A stretch of 36,132 nt of DNA. It comes from Rhodoplanes serenus (lineage in GTDB: Bacteria > Pseudomonadota > Alphaproteobacteria > Rhizobiales > Xanthobacteraceae). The stretch lies in the NCBI GenBank assembly GCA_945893085.1, contig CAMDEB010000003.1, positions 1 through 36,132 of the forward strand. The letters run 5' to 3'. The translations under genes were made by a program, and so were the position numbers. Positions 27,298 through 36,132 of this stretch are shown one piece after another (the stretch's first letter is position 1; each line of letters opens with the position of its first letter). The notes beneath the pieces were generated by a model. The model had not been told where the DNA came from, searched no databases, and saw only the letters and a program-made list of their open reading frames with translations.

Positions 27298-29217
27298 ATG
27301 TGCGGCATCGGCGGCATCTGGCACTTTGGCGGCACCGCGGAGGCTCAACTCAGCGCCGACGTTCGCGCGCTGACCGATGCCATCGCCTATCGCGGGCCGG
27401 ATGGCGACGGTCACTGGGTCGATGCGCAAATCGGCATTGCGCTCGGACATCGCAGGCTCGCCATCATCGATCTGTCGGCGGCCGGCTTTCAACCGATGTC
27501 GAGCGCCAACGAGCGCGTCGTCATCACTTACAATGGCGAACTCTATAACGCGGCCGAAATGGCCGCCGAACTGGCCATGCCGTTTCGCGGGCACTCCGAC
27601 ACCGAGATTTTGGTTGAGGCGATCGCTCGCTATGGCATCGACGCGGCGCTCCGCCGGACCAATGGCTTGTTCGCTTTCGCCGCCTTTGATCGCTCCACGC
27701 GCACCTTGCATCTCGCGCGAGACCGGCTCGGCATCAAGCCGTTGTACTACAGCAGACAGAATGGCCGCATCGGCTTTGCCTCCGAGTTGAAGGCGCTCCG
27801 TGCGATTCCGGGATTCCGCTTCACACTTGATCCTTCCGCCGTCGCGGCCTACCTGCGCCACGGCTGTGTTCCGGCGCCGCGAACGATCTATCGCGAGGTT
27901 GCAAAGCTGCTGCCTGGCGAACGTATCGAGGTGACGGCGCACGAGATGCGGAACGAACTCTACTGGGACCTCGCGTCGATCGCCAAGAGCCGCCAGGCGA
28001 CGATGACGCAGCACGATTTTGACGACGTCGTCGATGAGCTTGATCAACTTCTCGGCGATGCCGTCAAGCGGCAGATGATATCGGATGTGCCGTTGGGAGC
28101 GTTCTTGTCCGGCGGCATCGACTCCTCGGCGGTCGTCGCCCTGATGCGCGCCGCAGGCAATGGATCGGTCAAGACCTTCTCGATCGGCTTTCGGGAGAAG
28201 GCCTTCAATGAAGCCGATCATGCCCGCGCGGTGGCACGGCACCTGGGAACCGAGCACACGGAATTGATCTTGTCGGCGGCCGAGGCGCAAGCTGTGATCC
28301 CGAAACTGCCCGCGATCTACGACGAACCGTTCGCGGATTCATCGCAAATCCCGACCTACCTGGTTTCGCAACTGGCCCGTTCCAAGGTCACTGTTGCGCT
28401 GTCCGGCGACGGCGGTGACGAGGTGTTTGGGGGCTATGTTCGTTATCGTGGTATCGCAGGGCTTTGGAACACTCTCCGCCACGTCCCATCCGGTGCTCGG
28501 CACTTTGGTGCAAGCGCGATCCGATGGCTCTCGCCTGAGGGCTACGATGTTCTGGGCCGCGCGGTGCCGCGTGGCCTGCGGCCCACGCATTTCGGCGACA
28601 AGATCCACAAGGCGGCGGGCTTGCTCGACGCCGATGGACCTATCGAGATGTACCGGCGATTGATCTCGCAATGGGCAAGCTCGGACCGGTTGATGCCAGG
28701 AACCATCGAAGCGTCCGGTTGGCTCGATCGCCTGGCGCCCGGGACCGAAGGGTTGGAAACCTCCGCTCGCCTTCGCCTTCTCGACATGATGGGCTATCTG
28801 CCGGACGACATCCTGACCAAGGTCGATCGTGCGGCGATGGCGGTCAGTCTGGAAGTTCGGGTGCCGCTGCTCGACCATCGGGTCGTCGAATACGCCTGGG
28901 GCCTTCCCCCCGGTCAACTGATCGCCAACGGCAAGACTAAGCGGCCGCTGCGCGCGGTGTTGAGCCGTTACGTGCCGGACGCTCTGTTCGAGCGGCCGAA
29001 GATGGGTTTTGGTGTCCCGATCGGCGAATGGCTCCGAGGTCCGTTGCGCGGTTGGGCGGAGGACCTGATGGCACCTGATCTGCTGGCCCAGCAAGGCTTG
29101 TTCGATCCACTTGTGTTGCGGCAGCGGTGGGACGAGCACCTTTCCGGGCGGCGCAATTGGCAGCACGCGCTTTGGACGGTGCTGCAATTCCAGGCTTGGT
29201 GGCAAACCTATCGGTAG
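27298..29217 (+). CDS. asnB: Asparagine synthase (glutamine-hydrolysing)-like amidotransferase
   Basis: MCGIGGIWHFGG (Cys2 glutaminase), AIAYRGPDGDGHW, LAIIDLSAAGFQPM, GAFLSGGIDSSAVVALM (PP-loop), VALSGDGGDEVFGGY. Confidence 0.94.
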   Translation: MCGIGGIWHFGGTAEAQLSADVRALTDAIAYRGPDGDGHWVDAQIGIALGHRRLAIIDLSAAGFQPMSSANERVVITYNGELYNAAEMAAELAMPFRGHSDTEILVEAIARYGIDAALRRTNGLFAFAAFDRSTRTLHLARDRLGIKPLYYSRQNGRIGFASELKALRAIPGFRFTLDPSAVAAYLRHGCVPAPRTIYREVAKLLPGERIEVTAHEMRNELYWDLASIAKSRQATMTQHDFDDVVDELDQLLGDAVKRQMISDVPLGAFLSGGIDSSAVVALMRAAGNGSVKTFSIGFREKAFNEADHARAVARHLGTEHTELILSAAEAQAVIPKLPAIYDEPFADSSQIPTYLVSQLARSKVTVALSGDGGDEVFGGYVRYRGIAGLWNTLRHVPSGARHFGASAIRWLSPEGYDVLGRAVPRGLRPTHFGDKIHKAAGLLDADGPIEMYRRLISQWASSDRLMPGTIEASGWLDRLAPGTEGLETSARLRLLDMMGYLPDDILTKVDRAAMAVSLEVRVPLLDHRVVEYAWGLPPGQLIANGKTKRPLRAVLSRYVPDALFERPKMGFGVPIGEWLRGPLRGWAEDLMAPDLLAQQGLFDPLVLRQRWDEHLSGRRNWQHALWTVLQFQAWWQTYR

Positions 29218-29261
29218 CCACTCGGGCAAGGGCCCTTCATCGCATGACCCATGAATTGAAT

Positions 29262-29290
29262 TTGCAGATGCCCCGTGTTGCCACTATGAA
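29262..29290 (+). promoter_or_regulatory. Candidate promoter upstream of gmd
   Basis: TTGCAG (29262-29267), 17-nt spacer, TATGAA (29285-29290), in the 136-bp gap before gmd. Confidence 0.3.
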
Positions 29291-29353
29291 GCGGCGGCTG
29301 CCAGCAGGATTGCTGCGCGCGAATCGCCGGTGTTGACTGCCGGAGGAGGAATT

Positions 29354-30412
29354 ATGCCGGACAAAATTGCGCTGATTACCGGTGTGACGGGCCAGGATGG
29401 CGCGTATCTGGCCGAGCTTCTGCTCGCTAAAGGCTATGTCGTCCACGGCGTGAAACGGCGTTCGTCGTCGTTAAATACAGCGCGCGTCGACCACCTTTAT
29501 GCCGACCCGCATACCGAAGATACGCGGTTCTTCCTTCATTACGGTGACCTGACCGACGCCACCAATTTGATCCGTCTCATCCAGGAAACGCAGCCGACCG
29601 AAATCTATAATCTCGCCGCGCAAAGCCACGTGCAGGTGAGCTTCGAGACACCGGAATACACCGCAAACTCCGACGCGCTTGGCACGCTTCGGCTGTTGGA
29701 GGCCATTCGCATCCTGCGCCTGGAGCAACGCGTGAAATTCTATCAGGCGTCGACCTCTGAGTTGTACGGAAACGCGCGGGAGATGCCGCAGCGGGAGACG
29801 ACCCCGTTCGCGCCACGCAGTCCCTATGCGGCCGCCAAGCTCTATGCCTATTGGATCACGGTCAATTACCGCGAGGCCTATCGGATGCACGCGTCGAACG
29901 GCATCCTGTTCAACCACGAGAGTCCCGTGCGAGGCGAGACATTCGTCACCCGCAAGGTCACGCGCGCCGTCGCTGCGATCCACGGCGGACAGCGGCAGCC
30001 GCTGTTCATCGGCAATCTCGACGCCAAGCGCGACTGGGGCCACGCCCGCGACTACGTCGAAGGCATGTGGATGATGCTGCAGCAGGCGGAGCCCGATGAT
30101 TACGTGCTGGCGACCGGCGAGACGCATTCGGTGCGTGAGTTCATCGAAAAATCGTTTGCGGTGGCCGGCCGCACCATCGTGTGGCGCGGGCGAGACCTCG
30201 AGGAGATCGGCGTCGACAAGGCCGATGGCGAAGTTCTGGTCAAGGTCGACCCGCGCTATTTCCGGCCGACCGAGGTGGACGTCTTGCTCGGCGACGCCAG
30301 CAAGGCCCGCGCGAAATTGGGCTGGCGGCATCGCGTGTCTTTCGATGACCTGGTCGTCGAAATGGTGTCAAGCGACATCAAGGAGTACCGGGCCGCGGGG
30401 AGGCAGCAATGA
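29354..30412 (+). CDS. gmd: GDP-mannose 4,6-dehydratase
   Basis: [95 protein letters not shown] just upstream of ATG 29354. Confidence 0.97.
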   Translation: MPDKIALITGVTGQDGAYLAELLLAKGYVVHGVKRRSSSLNTARVDHLYADPHTEDTRFFLHYGDLTDATNLIRLIQETQPTEIYNLAAQSHVQVSFETPEYTANSDALGTLRLLEAIRILRLEQRVKFYQASTSELYGNAREMPQRETTPFAPRSPYAAAKLYAYWITVNYREAYRMHASNGILFNHESPVRGETFVTRKVTRAVAAIHGGQRQPLFIGNLDAKRDWGHARDYVEGMWMMLQQAEPDDYVLATGETHSVREFIEKSFAVAGRTIVWRGRDLEEIGVDKADGEVLVKVDPRYFRPTEVDVLLGDASKARAKLGWRHRVSFDDLVVEMVSSDIKEYRAAGRQQ

Positions 30413-31371
30413 CCGCGGGCCGGCCGGCGAACTACGATCTTGCCGGCAAGCGCGTCTGGGTTGCGGGGCATCGCGGGTTGGTCGGCAGCGCGCTGGTGCG
30501 CCGCCTCGCCAGCGAGAATTGCGAAATCCTGACCGTTGGGCGCGACACGGTCGACTTGCGCCGCCAGGCGGATGTCGAGCGCTGGATGGAGCAGGCCAAG
30601 CCCGACGCGATCTTCGAGGCCGCCGCCACGGTCGGAGGAATATTCACCAACGAAAACCGGCCGGCCGAGTTTCTTTACGACAACCTTGCGATCGAGACGA
30701 ACATCATCGAAGCGGCAAGACGCGTCGGCGTGGGCAAGCTTTTGTTCCTTGGCTCATCCTGCATCTATCCCCGTCTCGCGCCGCAGCCGATCCCCGAAAA
30801 TGCCCTGCTGACCGGTCCACTGGAGCCCACGAACCAGTGGTATGCGCTCGCGAAAATTGCCGGCAGCATGCTGTGCCAGGCCTACAGGCGGCAGTATGGC
30901 CTCGATTTCATTTCGACGATGCCGACGAATCTCTACGGGCCCGGCGATAATTTCGAACTGGCGACGAGCCACGTCATTCCCGCGTTGATGGCAAAGGCCC
31001 ATGCGGCGAAGGCCAAGGGCGGTGCGGAAATCGTCGTCTGGGGCACCGGCACGCCGAGGCGGGAGTTTCTCTATGTCGACGATCTGGCCGACGCGCTCGT
31101 TTTCCTCATGAAGAACTACTCGGACGAGGAGCACATCAACGTTGGCACCGGTTCCGAGATCACGATCAAGGAATTGGCGACGCTGATCGCTCGCGTTGTC
31201 GGGGCCGACGGAAAATTGCGGTTCGATTCGAAAATGTCCGATGGGACGCCACGCAAGCTCGTCGACTCGACGCGTCTCTTGTCGATGGGGTGGCGTCCGC
31301 GGACCGGCCTTGAGCAGGGATTGCGCCAGACATACGACTGGTATTTGAAGAGCGCCGCGGCGCGCAGTTGA
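30409..31371 (+). CDS. fcl: GDP-L-fucose synthase-family epimerase/reductase (Fcl/WcaG or ColC-like)
   Basis: [99 protein letters not shown]. Confidence 0.95.
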   Translation: MTAGRPANYDLAGKRVWVAGHRGLVGSALVRRLASENCEILTVGRDTVDLRRQADVERWMEQAKPDAIFEAAATVGGIFTNENRPAEFLYDNLAIETNIIEAARRVGVGKLLFLGSSCIYPRLAPQPIPENALLTGPLEPTNQWYALAKIAGSMLCQAYRRQYGLDFISTMPTNLYGPGDNFELATSHVIPALMAKAHAAKAKGGAEIVVWGTGTPRREFLYVDDLADALVFLMKNYSDEEHINVGTGSEITIKELATLIARVVGADGKLRFDSKMSDGTPRKLVDSTRLLSMGWRPRTGLEQGLRQTYDWYLKSAAARS

Positions 31372-31383
31372 CCTTGCAATCGA

Positions 31384-32754
31384 TCAGGCAATTTCCTTGT
31401 TCGGGCGCCGGCGGGACAGCAACGACCATCCCGCTCCCGTCAGAACCGCTAGCACCGGCTCCATCGGCAGGCGGTATTTCGGCGAAGCGATCGGTCCGCT
31501 GATCCCCAGGATGAAGAGGCACCACCCGACGAGCAGCAATGTGGGCGCCCATTGCCGCTGCTGGATGAGTGCAACCAGGCCGCCGAGTTGCAGGAGGCGC
31601 ATGACCAGCACGCCGGCAACCCCGATCAGCAGTATCCAGCCGTACAGAACGCTGTCCGAATGGAAGAGGAAGTTTGCAATCTTGTCGAATATTGTCGGGC
31701 CTGAGGTTCCATAGAATCCGGTTCGCGGGATTTTCGACACCGGCGGCGAAAGAGTGAGCGCGGGAGATCCGAGATTGATCGCCGACCCGAATGCCCAGGA
31801 CTTTGCAATCCCGACCGGTCCGATGCGGATAAGCTCTTCGACGGCAACCTGCGTGTAGCGGCGCGATTCCTGGAACGAATTTTCGTTGGGCTCCTTGGGT
31901 ATCAGGGCCGCGCGCCGCTCCATCTCCTCGAATCCGCGCACCCAGGGTGTACCGTCGCGCACCTCCCAGGTCAGCGGGACGACCCAGCGTGCGAGATGAG
32001 TGCCGCCCTGCGGCGTGAACGCCCACGAATCGTGGATCATCTTGTTTTGCAGCGAGATCGGAAAGATCGATAGCGCGAAAAGCACGAACATGGCGCCAAG
32101 TTGCGTGGCATGCCGGCGATGGAAGCGGCCGGCCGCCATGACTGCAACAAGCAGAAAGATCGCAAGCGCAGGCGCGAACGGGACCACCATGATCCTCATC
32201 CATGCCGCGCCCGCGAGCCCGATGGTCATGATCGCGGTGCCGGACCAGCAAGGGGAGCGCAGCCAGCGCATGGCGCCGTAGAGAAACAAGGCGACAAAAA
32301 ATACAAACGGCGTGTCCGGATAGGCCAGGCCGGCCACCACGATCTGGGTTGGGTTGATGACAGCAGCGATCGCCGCGGGGCGCGCGAAACGCTCGTCGAT
32401 GGCGTTTGCAATTCCGTACACCAGCACGCAAGTGCCGGAATCGAACAATCCCTGCGTCAGGATATAGGCAAAGGCTGTGTGATCGGCTGTCACGAATGCA
32501 TTGATGGCCATTAGCCAACGAAACAGCGGCATCATGAAAGGATTGGGGCCGAACAAATACCAGCCGTGCAATGTGCCGGCTTGAATGCTGGATGCGATAA
32601 CTTGACCGGCCCTGACGTAGTCCGCGGAATCGACGCCGAGGAGTCCGGCTTCACCCATGAATGCAAACAGGACGGAAGCGTAGATCCAGCGGATCGCGAG
32701 CGCGGCGAGAAAGATCGTTACAAGCGTGCGGGCGATCGAGCGTGGGGCGGTCAT
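31384..32754 (-). CDS. Polytopic membrane protein, GT39/ArnT-like (GT-C fold) glycosyltransferase candidate
   Basis: Multiple hydrophobic segments; early acidic loop GVDSADYVRAG, conserved C-terminal GPIASPKYRLPMEPVLAVL. Confidence 0.75.
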   Translation of the reverse strand: MTAPRSIARTLVTIFLAALAIRWIYASVLFAFMGEAGLLGVDSADYVRAGQVIASSIQAGTLHGWYLFGPNPFMMPLFRWLMAINAFVTADHTAFAYILTQGLFDSGTCVLVYGIANAIDERFARPAAIAAVINPTQIVVAGLAYPDTPFVFFVALFLYGAMRWLRSPCWSGTAIMTIGLAGAAWMRIMVVPFAPALAIFLLVAVMAAGRFHRRHATQLGAMFVLFALSIFPISLQNKMIHDSWAFTPQGGTHLARWVVPLTWEVRDGTPWVRGFEEMERRAALIPKEPNENSFQESRRYTQVAVEELIRIGPVGIAKSWAFGSAINLGSPALTLSPPVSKIPRTGFYGTSGPTIFDKIANFLFHSDSVLYGWILLIGVAGVLVMRLLQLGGLVALIQQRQWAPTLLLVGWCLFILGISGPIASPKYRLPMEPVLAVLTGAGWSLLSRRRPNKEIA

Positions 32755-32785
32755 GTCGATTGGGCGGTTGCACGTTGCAGAGGCG

Positions 32786-34231
32786 TCACGATGGGATGCG
32801 CGCCGCGCTTCGGCAGCACCGAACGCACCGCAGCACGGTCGGATTTTGCGTCAGGCCGAGCGCGAACAACAAGATCAGCGCGGGCTCGATCGGGATTCGA
32901 TATTTCGGATCGGCAATCGGGCCGTTGATTGCGAGGAAATAGGCAATCGTTGCCAGCAGAAAGAGCGTCAGTCCGCGAAATTCGGCGCGCCGCAACCCGG
33001 TCACGGCCCCGAAGGCCTGCACCAGCCGCGAGAAGACCAGCGTCACTTGAGAGATCACCCACATCACCATGAACGGACTGTTCCAGTTGGTTTGCATGAA
33101 CTCATAAATACGGCCGGGCACGGTCGGGGCGCGCATGGTCGAAAAAAACGTCAGTGGCTGATTGAACTGCGACAACACCTGGTAGAATCCGGTCTGCATC
33201 AGGTTTTTGAACGCGCCCCACGACACGCCCCAGGCAATTTGCCACGGTGGCAGTTCTAGGATGCGCTCGAACGCGAGTTTTTGCATGAACGCGCCGACCG
33301 CGAACGTATTGGCGTTGTCGCCGCCGATAGTCTTGATGTATGCGGCGACCTCTGACATCAGCTTGAGGCGGACGGCGAGGCGATCGGCGCCAAACCATGG
33401 CGTCGCCAGCCAGCCGTACACGACGATCAGATGCTCGCCCTGCTGGCTGGTCAGTGCGGCATGGTCATAGACCAAGTAATTGTAGATCAGCAGCGGCGTC
33501 ATGGTCACGGCCATCGCGGCGGGTGTAACCAGTGCAAGGCCGGCGCAACGCAGCCAGGACAGTTTCTGGTCCAGTCTCAGCGCAATGAGGACAGCAGGGA
33601 TGAAAAAAAACGGATAGAAAGTCAGTGCGAGGCGTGTCCAAAGCGAAAGCCCGAAAAGCATCCCGGAAACCGCAAACAGTAGAACGGGGGATTTTCCGCG
33701 TATGGCCCACAGCAGCGCGCAGATCCCCCAGGCAAAGAAGAAAAGGAAAAGGGTTTCTGACAGAACATAGGAAGAATGAACGATGAAATTGGGAATGATC
33801 GCCGCGACGATGGCCGACGGAATAACGAGTTGTCGGCCAAACGCCCGGGCGCTCAGCGCAATCGCAAGCACCGACAGCGTATCCAGAAACGATTGGGCGG
33901 TCACAACCGCTCGAAAGCTTTCACTGCCGACGATTTTGAAAACCAGAAACAGAAAAAACATGTAGAATGGTGCGCGATCGGTCTCCACGACGCCACCGGT
34001 CAGCATGGCGTGCGCGACTTCGAGATATTTTCCGGAATCGCTGCCGTTGTGGTAGCTGCCGCCGAACCACGGCATGGCTGCCTGGTAGCCAAGTCTCAGC
34101 AACAACGCGAACAGAAGGACGTAGGCCAACTGCCGCGTCAGCGTGCGGTCATCCGGATTGGCGACGGGCAGCGCCGGATGCCGGTGCGGCGGCGACTTTG
34201 CCTGGTCGGACGTGGTGTCGAGAATTGTCAT
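32786..34231 (-). CDS. Polytopic membrane protein, GT39/ArnT-like (GT-C fold) glycosyltransferase candidate; paralogue of the neighbouring gene
   Basis: Multiple hydrophobic segments; NGSDSGKYLEVAHAML early loop, GPIADPKYRIPIEPALILL near the C-terminus. Start ATG at 34231. Confidence 0.75.
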   Translation of the reverse strand: MTILDTTSDQAKSPPHRHPALPVANPDDRTLTRQLAYVLLFALLLRLGYQAAMPWFGGSYHNGSDSGKYLEVAHAMLTGGVVETDRAPFYMFFLFLVFKIVGSESFRAVVTAQSFLDTLSVLAIALSARAFGRQLVIPSAIVAAIIPNFIVHSSYVLSETLFLFFFAWGICALLWAIRGKSPVLLFAVSGMLFGLSLWTRLALTFYPFFFIPAVLIALRLDQKLSWLRCAGLALVTPAAMAVTMTPLLIYNYLVYDHAALTSQQGEHLIVVYGWLATPWFGADRLAVRLKLMSEVAAYIKTIGGDNANTFAVGAFMQKLAFERILELPPWQIAWGVSWGAFKNLMQTGFYQVLSQFNQPLTFFSTMRAPTVPGRIYEFMQTNWNSPFMVMWVISQVTLVFSRLVQAFGAVTGLRRAEFRGLTLFLLATIAYFLAINGPIADPKYRIPIEPALILLFALGLTQNPTVLRCVRCCRSAARIPS

Positions 34232-35514
34232 CGCTCGGCGTTCGCGGCATTCATCGAGGGGCGGTCTGGCCGCATCCAGGCGGGCATTAGGCGAGGCGCG
34301 GCTTCGGATACGCCATTTAGCGCGTTCACTGTCAATATCATTGTCAGTCCGCCGAGCAATATCCAGTCGGTGATCTGATTGATATGCAGTGTTTTTTCCG
34401 GATGGAATTTCAGCCACATCGAGATGAGGCAGCTTGCAAACAAGACCCAGCCGATCCGGCGCGCGTCGCGTCCCGCCGTGCCGCGCATTTCGATCCAGTC
34501 AAGAATCTGGGGCAGACACAATAGCAGGAATATCAGCCGATAGGTGTAGTTGGTGCCCAGCAGGAACGATCCGCAGAAAATGCCGGCGCCGAAAAGAAAG
34601 GCCGTGCCGGTGGCGTCGTCCGGCAGACGGCCAGGCTGGCGGCCGCTGCGCCAGACGCCGACAGCCAAGGCCATCGCGCCTGAGATGAAAAGCGCGACGA
34701 CAACGATCGGGATCGGAGAGTTCGTCAAGCCGGCCAGGTTGAGGCCCACATACGGGGCGTAAAGGATTTCCAGCCGATCGAAGATGATCGGGTAGCCGTA
34801 GGAAATATAAGGGGTGTGCGGCGTGACGCCCCGGATGAGCGTCAGCACGTCCAGCATGCTGAGGAGGTAGCCGATCGTGAATATCACCAGCAGGCTTGAG
34901 GTCAGCATGGCAGCGGGGCGGAAGCGGATGAACAGGACGCAGCAGAACACCGCCAGGAACTTCAATGCGACTCCCGCTCCGAGCAGGGCAAGCGACAACG
35001 CGGCGCGCAGGCGGTGATGCTCCCGAAACAGCAGGGCCGCGGCGCACACCACAATCCACTCCGCGATGTCGGTGTTGCCGCGCTCGAACGCCAGAACAGC
35101 GGAGGGCGAGAACACCAGCAACAGCGACATCAGCCCGGCGCGAACCGGGCGACCCCGAAGGATTACGGCCAGCAGCACAAGCGCCGGCACTTCGATCAGC
35201 GCGGCCAGCAGAGCCGTGTGCGAGCCGGTGATGCCGATCTTGCCGAGTAACAGCCACACCGGAGGATAGTTGAACCGCAGCCACGGATTGCACGTAGCGC
35301 CGACATAGGGATAGACATTGCCCGGCGCCGCGCAGGCTCCGGCGCTGTCGGTGACGGCCCGCAGATCGTAGAAGGCCGGCTGCGCGCCTGGGAAGCCGAT
35401 GATCTTCCAGCTGGCAACCCAGCCGAGATCGAGCGCGAATCCGGCAAACAGAAGTACGGCGGCTATCAAACCAATGGCTATTGCAACGACCGTTCCCGAA
35501 TAGGGCGCCTCCAA
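34228..35514 (-). CDS. Polytopic membrane protein, GT87/DUF2029-like mannosyltransferase candidate
   Basis: Multiple TM segments; FNYPPVWLLLGKIG, LAFERGNTDIAEWIVV, GVALKFLAVFCCVLF typical of GT87-type proteins. Confidence 0.75.
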   Translation of the reverse strand: MEAPYSGTVVAIAIGLIAAVLLFAGFALDLGWVASWKIIGFPGAQPAFYDLRAVTDSAGACAAPGNVYPYVGATCNPWLRFNYPPVWLLLGKIGITGSHTALLAALIEVPALVLLAVILRGRPVRAGLMSLLLVFSPSAVLAFERGNTDIAEWIVVCAAALLFREHHRLRAALSLALLGAGVALKFLAVFCCVLFIRFRPAAMLTSSLLVIFTIGYLLSMLDVLTLIRGVTPHTPYISYGYPIIFDRLEILYAPYVGLNLAGLTNSPIPIVVVALFISGAMALAVGVWRSGRQPGRLPDDATGTAFLFGAGIFCGSFLLGTNYTYRLIFLLLCLPQILDWIEMRGTAGRDARRIGWVLFASCLISMWLKFHPEKTLHINQITDWILLGGLTMILTVNALNGVSEAAPRLMPAWMRPDRPSMNAANAER

Positions 35515-35607
35515 AAGTTCCCAAGCCTTTTTGCCGAATTTGCTAATATGCCGCTCCGATCAAAGCTGCCATATCAATGGCTCGCCACCCGTTCGAAGGC
35601 CGACAAT

Positions 35608-36036
35608 ATGCATGATCGCTCCGAAGGCAATCTCTCCGCGCAGGGCGCGGCCCGGCCGGTCGGCGCGGAGGTCGAGATTACGCTCGTGGTCCCGGTTTAT
35701 GACGAGGAAGAGAATATCGTTTCGTTTGTCGAGGAGGTAAAGGCGACGCTGGATATTCCATACCAGATTGTCGTCGTTTTTGACCGGGACGAAGACACCA
35801 CCTTGCGAAAGCGCGGCGCGGTTCAGGCGATCGACCCGACAGTGGCCTTCGTCAAGAATACCGGCGGCACCGGCGTCATCAATGCATTCCGGACCGGCTT
35901 CAATGTGGCGCAGACCCGCTATGTCGTGCCCATCATGGCGGATCTATCCGATACGCCGTCAACCATTGCGGACATGCATCGGAAGAGAGCCGGTCCCGGA
36001 AATCTGCACAGGACGATAAGTGGAGTTTCTGCCTGA
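35608..36036 (+). pseudogene. Glycosyltransferase family 2, 3'-truncated at an IS insertion
   Basis: EVEITLVVPVYDEEENIVSFVEEVKATLDIPYQIVVVFDRDEDTT...NTGGTGVINAFRTGFNVAQTRYVVPIMADLSDTPSTIADMHRK, then unrelated RAGPGNLHRTISGVSA and a stop; the rest of the GT2 domain is missing. ORF could start at 35548. Confidence 0.75.
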
Positions 36037-36132
36037 CGGCGGGCACGCTGTGGCCTGCGAATCAGGAGAGACCATGAACCGACGACCGCGCCGGAACCAC
36101 ACACCGGCCTTCAAGGCAAAGGTGGCGCTTGC
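35988..36132 (+). mobile_element. Left end of a probable IS3-family insertion sequence (runs off window)
   Basis: GT2 homology is lost at ~35988; downstream is a short non-coding leader and an IS3-type OrfA start (MNRRPRRNHTPAFKAKVALA). Confidence 0.65.
36074..36132 (+). CDS. IS3-family transposase OrfA, partial
   Basis: AGGAGAGACC-ATG; MNRRPRRNHTPAFKAKVALA matches the characteristic N-terminus of IS3-type OrfA proteins. Confidence 0.8.
   Translation, partial: MNRRPRRNHTPAFKAKVAL

Overview
The window is a dense bacterial surface-glycan biosynthesis locus, probably from an alphaproteobacterium in or near the Bradyrhizobiaceae (family-level impression only). From ~24.3 kb down to position 1, about 24 CDSs lie on the minus strand, mostly coupled by 1-20 bp overlaps. 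This arm encodes an apparently complete legionaminic-acid-type nonulosonate pathway: a CBS-domain sugar-1-P nucleotidyltransferase, 4,6-dehydratase, LegC-type aminotransferase, NeuD-type acetyltransferase, NeuC, NeuB and two different CMP-nonulosonate synthetases. It also carries an acetamidino-forming module (N-acetyl sugar amidotransferase plus HisH/HisF paralogues), an SDR, a Gfo/Idh oxidoreductase, three FkbM methyltransferases, an MsbA/PglK-like ABC exporter, a radical SAM/SPASM protein, two GT4 glycosyltransferases and three uncharacterised proteins. A winged-helix regulator (24338..23673) diverges from a plus-strand set: a DegT-fold/GT2 fusion in which the PLP lysine appears to be His, a GT2, AsnB, Gmd and Fcl. 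Three polytopic GT-C-like membrane proteins follow on the minus strand, then a GT2 gene truncated by an IS3-family-like element that runs off the right edge. The best candidates for something new are the His-for-Lys PLP enzyme/GT2 fusion beside Gmd/Fcl, the Rex-like architecture of the regulator with its symmetric promoter, and the radical SAM/ABC exporter pair inside the glycan operon. All calls come from reading translations by eye; no database searches were run.
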